Shown: positions 7,437-11,119 of the stretch, piece after piece
Layout of the letters: each line of letters starts with the position of its first letter
Numbering within the stretch: position 1 is the stretch's first letter
From: JAGVXD01 sp964554415
Lineage (GTDB): Archaea; Nanobdellota; Nanobdellia; Pacearchaeales; GW2011-AR1
Direction: 5' to 3'
Assembly (NCBI GenBank): GCA_964554415.1
Contig: CAZKON010000030.1
Coordinates: forward strand, 1 to 11,119
DNA length: 11,119 bases
Made by a program: the position numbers and the translations under genes
Notes under the pieces: generated by a model
Databases searched by the model: none
What the model was told of the DNA's origin: nothing
What the model saw: the letters and a program-made list of their open reading frames with translations, nothing else

Positions 7437-7483
7437 CCCCAACCTATTGTGTTTATTTTAATTTCCAACACAATCTGTTGTAG
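7437..7483. promoter_or_regulatory. Candidate tandem NrdR boxes in the nrdR leader
   Basis: Bases 7446-7453 (ATTGTGTT) and 7467-7474 (AACACAAT) are perfect inverted repeats. Read as 16-bp NrdR boxes (consensus near acaCwAtATaTwGtgt), they are the right half of box 1 (7437-7452) and the left half of box 2 (7468-7483). By my count each matches about 12 of 16 positions. The boxes are 31 bp apart, three helical turns, the spacing usual for NrdR. Box 2 lies just past the predicted transcription start (about 7487), where bound repressor would block the polymerase. Confidence 0.55.
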
Positions 7484-7508
7484 TCTAACAATCTCATATC
7501 TTATGTGC

Positions 7509-7516
7509 TATTTAAA
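7509..7516 (-). promoter_or_regulatory. TATA box of the nrdR-nrdJ-trx operon
   Basis: TTTAAATA on the minus strand, centred at 7512.5. The predicted start is about 7487, giving a leader of roughly 66 nt that holds both NrdR boxes and a Shine-Dalgarno. This is the only protein-coding promoter in the window not spaced for a leaderless mRNA. Confidence 0.6.
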
Positions 7517-7579
7517 GATTTCTGTGATATTTTTTTTATCGTCGGTGATTTCTCAAGAAATTGAATTCCTATTTATTGA

Positions 7580-7611
7580 GTGGTAAATCGCAGCCACTCC
7601 GATTTACTCAC
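7580..7611. repeat. Inverted repeat upstream of the small membrane-protein gene
   Basis: GTAAATCG (7583-7590) and CGATTTAC (7600-7607) form 8-bp arms around a 9-nt loop, extended by GTG/CAC with one bulged T. It lies about 26 bp upstream of the TATA box at 7637, so it is outside the transcript. It may be an operator or an unrelated hairpin; it lacks the TCA...TGA ends of the mosaic family. Confidence 0.45.
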
Positions 7612-7636
7612 AACTTTAAAGATTATATGACACAAA

Positions 7637-7644
7637 TTTATAAA
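7637..7644 (+). promoter_or_regulatory. TATA box of the DUF5652-like gene
   Basis: TTTATAAA centred at 7640.5, exactly 25.5 bp upstream of an in-frame ATG at 7666. A weaker box (TTTAAA, 7615-7620) would fit an ATG at 7648 with a short leader. Confidence 0.65.
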
Positions 7645-7665
7645 GCAATGGCTTCTTATTTTATT

Positions 7666-7950
7666 ATGATTAGTAATGCATTCACTGAACTTGCGCAGCA
7701 GCAAGGCATTCCGCTCTGGCTTTTGCTCTTCATCATCCTTTGGTCGTTAGTCTGGAAAGCTCTAGCTTGGTGGAAATCAGCACGTCTCGGACAGCCAATT
7801 TGGTTTATTGCATTCTTTATCATCAATACTTTTGGTATACTTGAGATTTTGTACTTATTTCTGTTCTCAAAAGAAGAATTTCTGGCTTCATTCAGGAAAC
7901 ACGGAGACAAGGTTCGCAAATCCACAAGGCGCGGAAAAAGCCGTAGATAA
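7666..7950 (+). CDS. Small two-helix membrane protein, DUF5652-like
   Basis: This protein of 94 residues has two hydrophobic helices, about 15-36 (PLWLLLFIILWSLVWKALAW) and 44-67. They are joined by a short basic loop (KSARLGQ) and followed by a strongly basic tail of about 20 residues rich in Arg and Lys. The LW...VWKxLAxWKxAR...W(F)...NTxGILEILYL pattern resembles DUF5652, a small family frequent in DPANN archaea and candidate-phylum bacteria. Its function is not known to me. The start at 7666 is set by TATA spacing; in-frame ATGs at 7627 and 7648 would add up to 13 residues. The gene at 7959 follows after 8 nt, probably in the same transcript. Confidence 0.75.
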   Translation: MISNAFTELAQQQGIPLWLLLFIILWSLVWKALAWWKSARLGQPIWFIAFFIINTFGILEILYLFLFSKEEFLASFRKHGDKVRKSTRRGKSRR

Positions 7951-7958
7951 TAATACAC

Positions 7959-8198
7959 ATGCAAACCAAATTCAAACGCCATCAAACAGTTCGTCTATTG
8001 CGTGATGCTGACCCTGACTATGTTGAATATCACAATGAAGACGAATCTGACTTTAAGGAAATTCCCATACTGAAAGGAATGCATGGCAGAATAAATATAC
8101 TCCTTTCTAACGGTCAGTATCATGTAGAAATTCTTGACGACAAGGGAAAAACACTTGCTTATGCTCCTTTTGGCGAGGAAGATTTGGAAGAGGAATAA
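7959..8198 (+). CDS. Small acidic protein, DUF4926-like
   Basis: This protein of 79 residues has the pattern KxxxxVRLLRD...ILKGMHGRINIL...GQYHVEILDDKGKTLAYAPF-EEDLEE. This looks like the small SH3-like barrel of DUF4926 proteins: a 'kGxxGxV' turn, a 'YxVEFxDxxGxT' strand pair and an acidic end. That match is by eye. It starts 8 nt after the upstream membrane-protein gene, with no TATA box 25 bp upstream and no clear Shine-Dalgarno, so it is probably co-transcribed and read by reinitiation. Its stop codon directly abuts that of the convergent microprotein gene. The function is unknown. Confidence 0.72.
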   Translation: MQTKFKRHQTVRLLRDADPDYVEYHNEDESDFKEIPILKGMHGRINILLSNGQYHVEILDDKGKTLAYAPFGEEDLEEE

Positions 8199-8264
8199 TT
8201 ATTTCTTCTTCAAATACTTGTTAAGTAATCTTTTTCTGCGGGAGCGTCGTGCTGCTTGTCTCAT
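8199..8264 (-). CDS. Probable 21-residue Arg/Lys-rich microprotein
   Basis: A 22-codon reading frame starts with ATG at 8264-8262 and ends with TAA at 8201-8199. Eleven of its 21 residues are Arg or Lys (core ARRSRRKRLLNKYL). It fills the gap between the DUF4926-like gene and the cysteine desulfurase exactly, and its stop abuts the convergent gene's stop. A TATA-like TTTAAAAG at 8286-8293 is centred 25.5 bp upstream of the ATG, the same spacing as the larger genes. Size and composition recall ribosomal protein eL41 (about 25 residues, Arg/Lys-rich), but I cannot align it convincingly. It may instead be another RNA-binding peptide or a chance frame. Confidence 0.5.
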   Translation of the reverse strand: MRQAARRSRRKRLLNKYLKKK

Positions 8265-8285
8265 AATTATTAATTGCGTTGTTCC

Positions 8286-8293
8286 CTTTTAAA
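8286..8293 (-). promoter_or_regulatory. TATA-like box of the microprotein gene
   Basis: TTTAAAAG on the minus strand, centred at 8289.5, 25.5 bp upstream of the ATG at 8264. It lies in the 42-nt gap after the cysteine desulfurase stop. Confidence 0.45.
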
Positions 8294-8306
8294 CATATCG
8301 TCTTGG

Positions 8307-9416
8307 TCATGATAGTGCTGTCTGAAATGCGCGTACTGCCTGTTTTTGCTCGTGTGCAGTCAGAGGTGTGTGTAGTGTCAGGCGCAAACTGCTCTTTTGT
8401 GCTGCTTTGGACAATCCAAGAGCTCCTAATATCCTATTTTCTTTTTTCTGTTTGCTTAGGCATGCACTTCTGGTCGAACAATGCACTCCGAGATGCGAGA
8501 GTTTCATTACCAACAAGTCTGCGTCAACGTCTGGAAAATGAATGTTTATTGTTGTATAAATGCAATTTTCACTTGAACTGTTTGGTATGCCTCTGAGCTT
8601 TTCTAACTCGTGCAAAAGCTTATCGCGACTGGCTTGTACTTTTGCTACTGGCAGTTTCTTTGTGATTTCATTTGCTTTTGCAAACCCGATAATGCCCGCT
8701 ACATTTTCTGTACCTCCACGTATTCCTCTCTCCTGATTACCTCCGATAATCATAGGCTGCAGATGGATATCTTCACGCATATAGAGCAAACCAATGCCTT
8801 TTGGTCCACCAATTTTATGTGCCGATGCACTCATAAGGTCAATTTTTAGCCTTTTCACATCAATTGGAAGCTTTCCAAAACTCTGTACTGCGTCTGTATG
8901 GAAATAAGCTCCTTTTGTATGGCATAAAACACCTATGCGTGCAATATTTTGTATAGTTCCTATTTCATTGTTTACGTGCATTATTGAAACGAGCAATGTG
9001 TCTGCATCAATCTCATTTTCTAACACATCGTAGTTAACAATTCCTTCGCGCCTTACTGGAATAATTACTACATTATATCCTTGGTTTTTTAGTAATTCTG
9101 CTGGCTCCAAAACTGAAGAGTGCTCAATCGCACTTATAATAATTTTCTTCTTAACTGACTTGGCTTTTGTGATTCCTTGTATTGCCAGATTGTTTGCTTC
9201 AGTACCTCCTGAAGTGAAAACAATCTCCCAAGGCTTTGCTCCGATGCCATCTGCCAGTTTACTTCTTGCATCCTGCATTGCTTTCTGCGCTGTTTCGCCC
9301 AATGCATGAGGCGAGCTTGGATTCCCAAAAATTTTGGTAAAATAAGGTTGCATTGCACGTGCAACTGCAGGATATACTGGAGTTGTCGCGGCGTTGTCTA
9401 AGTAGATTGGTTTCAT
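8307..9416 (-). CDS. Cysteine desulfurase, NifS/IscS family
   Basis: This PLP enzyme of 369 residues releases sulfur from cysteine as an enzyme-bound persulfide, with alanine as by-product, for Fe-S cluster assembly or tRNA thiolation. It is a class V aminotransferase. The start MxPIYLDNAATTP and TSGGTEANN (68-76) are typical. H99 in SAIEHSSV would stack on PLP, and D175 and Q178 in HTDAVQ contact it. K201 in SAHKIGGPKG forms the Schiff base, and RGGTEN is at 233-238. The catalytic Cys is most likely C319 in RSACLSK; C313 is nearby. The length is slightly below IscS (about 400). The ATG at 9416 has a TATA-like box at the standard distance. No scaffold (IscU) gene is adjacent. The sulfur acceptor is therefore unknown. 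Confidence 0.93.
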   Translation of the reverse strand: MKPIYLDNAATTPVYPAVARAMQPYFTKIFGNPSSPHALGETAQKAMQDARSKLADGIGAKPWEIVFTSGGTEANNLAIQGITKAKSVKKKIIISAIEHSSVLEPAELLKNQGYNVVIIPVRREGIVNYDVLENEIDADTLLVSIMHVNNEIGTIQNIARIGVLCHTKGAYFHTDAVQSFGKLPIDVKRLKIDLMSASAHKIGGPKGIGLLYMREDIHLQPMIIGGNQERGIRGGTENVAGIIGFAKANEITKKLPVAKVQASRDKLLHELEKLRGIPNSSSENCIYTTINIHFPDVDADLLVMKLSHLGVHCSTRSACLSKQKKENRILGALGLSKAAQKSSLRLTLHTPLTAHEQKQAVRAFQTALS

Positions 9417-9437
9417 GTATATTTGACTGGAAAAGTA

Positions 9438-9445
9438 TTAAAATA
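9438..9445 (-). promoter_or_regulatory. TATA-like box of the cysteine desulfurase gene
   Basis: TATTTTAA on the minus strand, centred 25.5 bp upstream of the ATG at 9416. The surrounding AT-rich stretch allows other registers. Confidence 0.5.
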
Positions 9446-9488
9446 TTTATCTATAGGAGAATGTCCCACACTCGCTATCATCGCATAA

Positions 9489-9496
9489 TTTTTAAA
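9489..9496 (+). promoter_or_regulatory. TATA-like box of the orphan gene at 9518
   Basis: TTTTTAAA centred at 9492.5, 25.5 bp upstream of the ATG at 9518. Together with the box at 9438-9445 it makes the 9417-9517 gap a divergent promoter region. Confidence 0.55.
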
Positions 9497-9517
9497 CTCA
9501 AAATACCATATTATATT

Positions 9518-9961
9518 ATGAATAATAAGAATATGAAGAAAGAACTGGAAAGGCGATTAGATAGTTATCTTCCCATGCCTCTGCCAACGCTGTCCTCTTT
9601 GTCTTGGATGATAAGCGCAGACAGTATACACTCATATAGATATGGACTGGAAGTACATAGTAAGAGCAACACCCTTCATACTATGGCCGCGCAGAGAAGT
9701 CAAGATCTAAAACAATATGTACTCCCGGCAGAAATGAGAAGATATTTTGGAAAATTTGCAACAATTAATGAAACAAAGGTAAAGGGTTTAAGAGAAAGAC
9801 TGGGATTGTGGGGAAAGTATCAGATAGTTGGTGTGCACCGAGATGATGAAGGAAAGATTGTTGCTCATTTGGGAGTTTATGCTCCGTTTGGAAAGTTTAC
9901 ACACCCTGTAATGCGCAGAGTTTTCATCAATCTCAATCTTTTAGATGTGAGCACGGAATAA
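9518..9961 (+). CDS. Orphan protein of unknown function, 147 residues
   Basis: I do not recognise this protein. The start at 9518 is supported by the TATA box and by the first residues (MNNKNMKKELERRL), which read like a normal soluble N terminus. A longer frame runs back across both promoters and is unlikely. The N-terminal half is mixed, with a basic stretch. The C-terminal half (about 90-145) has a regular strand-turn-strand look: GLWGKYQIVGVHRDDEGKIV, then HLGVYAPFGKF and RRVFINLNLLDV. There is no signal peptide, membrane segment or metal-binding cysteine pattern. It is followed 31 nt later by htpX, which has its own promoter, so the two need not be co-regulated. It probably encodes a real soluble protein, perhaps lineage-specific. 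Confidence 0.72.
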   Translation: MNNKNMKKELERRLDSYLPMPLPTLSSLSWMISADSIHSYRYGLEVHSKSNTLHTMAAQRSQDLKQYVLPAEMRRYFGKFATINETKVKGLRERLGLWGKYQIVGVHRDDEGKIVAHLGVYAPFGKFTHPVMRRVFINLNLLDVSTE

Positions 9962-9963
9962 TC

Positions 9964-9971
9964 TTTATATA
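9964..9971 (+). promoter_or_regulatory. TATA box of htpX
   Basis: TTTATATA centred at 9967.5, exactly 25.5 bp upstream of the ATG at 9993, just after the preceding stop codon. Confidence 0.8.
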
Positions 9972-9992
9972 GCCATTTATCTTATCTGTTTC

Positions 9993-10895
9993 ATGCCAGA
10001 ACGCCTTTCATTTGAAGATCAGATATCGAAGAACAAGATGAAGTCTGCTCTCTTGCTTGGCATTATTATTATTATATTTATAGCTATAGGCTACCTTATC
10101 GCCAATCTTTTCGACCCGAGCCTTTTCTTTATCATTATGATATTTTCCATCATCTTTTCTCTGCTCTATACTTGGTTTGGTTATTATTTTTCAGATAAGA
10201 TTGCACTAGCTTCGGTTGGAGCAAAACCTGCAAATTCAGTACAGCATCGCGCTTTGATACACTCTGTCGAAAATATGTCTCTCGCTTCAGGTTTGCCAAT
10301 GCCTCGCGTTTATGTAATGGATTCAGCAGAGATAAATGCATTTGCTTCTGGCAGGAACCCAAAAAAGGCTGTAATCTGCGTGACTTCAGGAGCATTACAA
10401 AAACTTAACAAACAAGAACTGGAAGGAGTTATTGCCCATGAGATGGCACACATCGCTAACTTTGACATTCGCTTTATGACACTTGCTACTGTATTGATAG
10501 GTATGATTTCAATTGCTGCTGAAATTCTTTTGCGTTCTTTCTGGTTTGCAAACACTGATAATCGAGACAGCAGAGCAGGAGTAATAATTATAATTATCAG
10601 CATAGTTGTAGCTATACTCGCCCCAATATTCGCACAACTTGTTGCTCTTGCAATCTCACGCCGCAGAGAATATACCGCAGATGCCACTGGAGCCAAATTC
10701 ACTCGTTATCCTCTTGGTCTTGCTTCTGCTTTAAGAAAAATCAAAGGTGAGCATGTTCCGCGCGAAGAACTGCGCAAATTCAACCATGAAACTGCCCCCT
10801 TATTCATATCAGATCCGTTTAAGCGCTCATTTACAAATCTTTTTGCTACACATCCACCTGTAGATGAGCGTATTCGACGTTTGGAAGCAATGTAA
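9993..10895 (+). CDS. htpX: Membrane zinc metalloprotease HtpX (family M48)
   Basis: This protein of 300 residues is a complete HtpX-type protease. Two membrane helices lie near the N terminus (about 17-37 and 43-66). The catalytic zinc motif is H149-E150-x-x-H153 (HEMAH). A third helix spans about 159-182 and a fourth about 195-220. The third zinc ligand is E226 in SRRREYTADA. The segment ATHPPVDERIRRL near the end is characteristic of the family. HtpX degrades misfolded membrane proteins with its active site on the cytoplasmic face. The start is fixed by the TATA box at 9964-9971, so the mRNA appears leaderless. The palindrome mosaic begins 2 nt after the stop codon and would be transcribed as its 3' untranslated region. 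Confidence 0.95.
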   Translation: MPERLSFEDQISKNKMKSALLLGIIIIIFIAIGYLIANLFDPSLFFIIMIFSIIFSLLYTWFGYYFSDKIALASVGAKPANSVQHRALIHSVENMSLASGLPMPRVYVMDSAEINAFASGRNPKKAVICVTSGALQKLNKQELEGVIAHEMAHIANFDIRFMTLATVLIGMISIAAEILLRSFWFANTDNRDSRAGVIIIIISIVVAILAPIFAQLVALAISRRREYTADATGAKFTRYPLGLASALRKIKGEHVPREELRKFNHETAPLFISDPFKRSFTNLFATHPPVDERIRRLEAM

Positions 10896-10896
10896 A

Positions 10897-11119
10897 TTCT
10901 TTATTATGCCGGGGAGCCTCCAGAAAACTCCACCCCTCAAAAACCGAAGGTTTTTGACGTTTTAAGCTGGAGTTGCTCCCCGAGCACAGAGAATTACAGG
11001 GATTGTGCAATCATCAGGAATCACTGATTCCTGACTGCCGTCAAGGATTGGTAAATCCTTGAGGTCTCTGGTCAGGAAACCTCAAGAATATTCGATTCTT
11101 GACGGCACTCGCGAACACA
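10897..11119. repeat. Palindrome mosaic, copy 2 (runs off the window)
   Basis: It has the same scaffold and orientation as copy 1. The outer stem is CGGGGAGC (10910-10917)/GCTCCCCG (10975-10982). The inner module is 10937-10957, with TCAAAAACC arms and loop GAA. After GCACAG, the stem CAGAGA (10987-10992)/TCTCTG (11065-11070) encloses three hairpins: GATTG/CAATC (11001-11012), a 10-bp-arm palindrome (11014-11034) and a 9-bp-arm hairpin (11041-11062). The last two are separated by CTGCCG. A further module with TCAAGAAT arms spans 11082-11102. It begins in what looks like a larger hairpin (TCAGGAAA at 11072-11079) whose second arm lies outside the window. No coding sequence is credible here. 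Confidence 0.88.

Noticed and set aside
7504..7587. A 27-codon hydrophobic frame upstream of the DUF5652-like gene
   Set aside because: It has no TATA box at the usual distance and overlaps the nrdR promoter; it is probably chance in AT-rich DNA.
8279..8849. Two plus-strand frames opposite the cysteine desulfurase
   Set aside because: They are antisense shadows of conserved coding sequence.
9353..9517. A longer N terminus (to 202 residues) for the orphan gene
   Set aside because: It would cross the divergent promoter region and overlap the start of the desulfurase; the TATA spacing supports 9518.

Overview
The window looks like an archaeal chromosome segment, most plausibly from a small-genome DPANN-type archaeon (Woesearchaeota or a relative). 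That placement is inference. It rests on a tRNA-Lys intron at position 37/38 with a canonical bulge-helix-bulge splice motif, on 8-bp TATA boxes of the TTTAAATA/TTTATATA type centred about 25.5 bp upstream of start codons (leaderless mRNAs), on a fused OPRT-OMP decarboxylase, and on a DUF5652-like small membrane protein. NrdR, NrdJ, HtpX and a NifS/IscS-type desulfurase are families shared with bacteria. I see no phage genes, transposase or CRISPR array.

Layout, left to right. Bases 56-179 (-): intron-containing tRNA-Lys(UUU). Bases 233-1699 (-): pyrEF, the last two steps of UMP synthesis. Bases 1700-2117: divergent promoters with a dense block of palindromes between them. Bases 2118-3644 (+): a secreted clan CD, gingipain-like cysteine peptidase whose last codons and stop lie inside a long hairpin. 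Bases 3807-7421 (-): a deoxyribonucleotide operon nrdR-nrdJ-trx (repressor, B12-dependent class II ribonucleotide reductase, thioredoxin), with a likely tandem NrdR operator upstream. Bases 7666-8198 (+): two small genes, a two-helix membrane protein and a DUF4926-like protein. Bases 8199-8264 (-): a probable 21-residue Arg/Lys-rich microprotein. Bases 8307-9416 (-): cysteine desulfurase. Bases 9518-9961 (+): an orphan 147-residue protein. Bases 9993-10895 (+): HtpX membrane metalloprotease. From 10897 to the window end: a second copy of the palindrome block, running off the edge.

How the parts work together. trx plausibly supplies reducing power to NrdJ, and NrdR senses nucleotide levels to control the set. 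pyrEF feeds pyrimidine synthesis. The desulfurase supplies sulfur for Fe-S clusters or tRNA thiolation. HtpX acts in membrane protein quality control.

The most unusual content is the palindrome system. Two copies share near-identical scaffold DNA (35 identical bases, then a 36-base stretch with one mismatch) but differ by gain or loss of whole hairpin modules. Most modules begin TCA and end TGA; where two such modules adjoin they are separated by exactly 6 bases. The central loops of both hairpins shared by the two copies are inverted between copies although the scaffold orientation is the same. A third cluster has been captured as the 3' end of the peptidase gene. I do not recognise this as a named repeat family.
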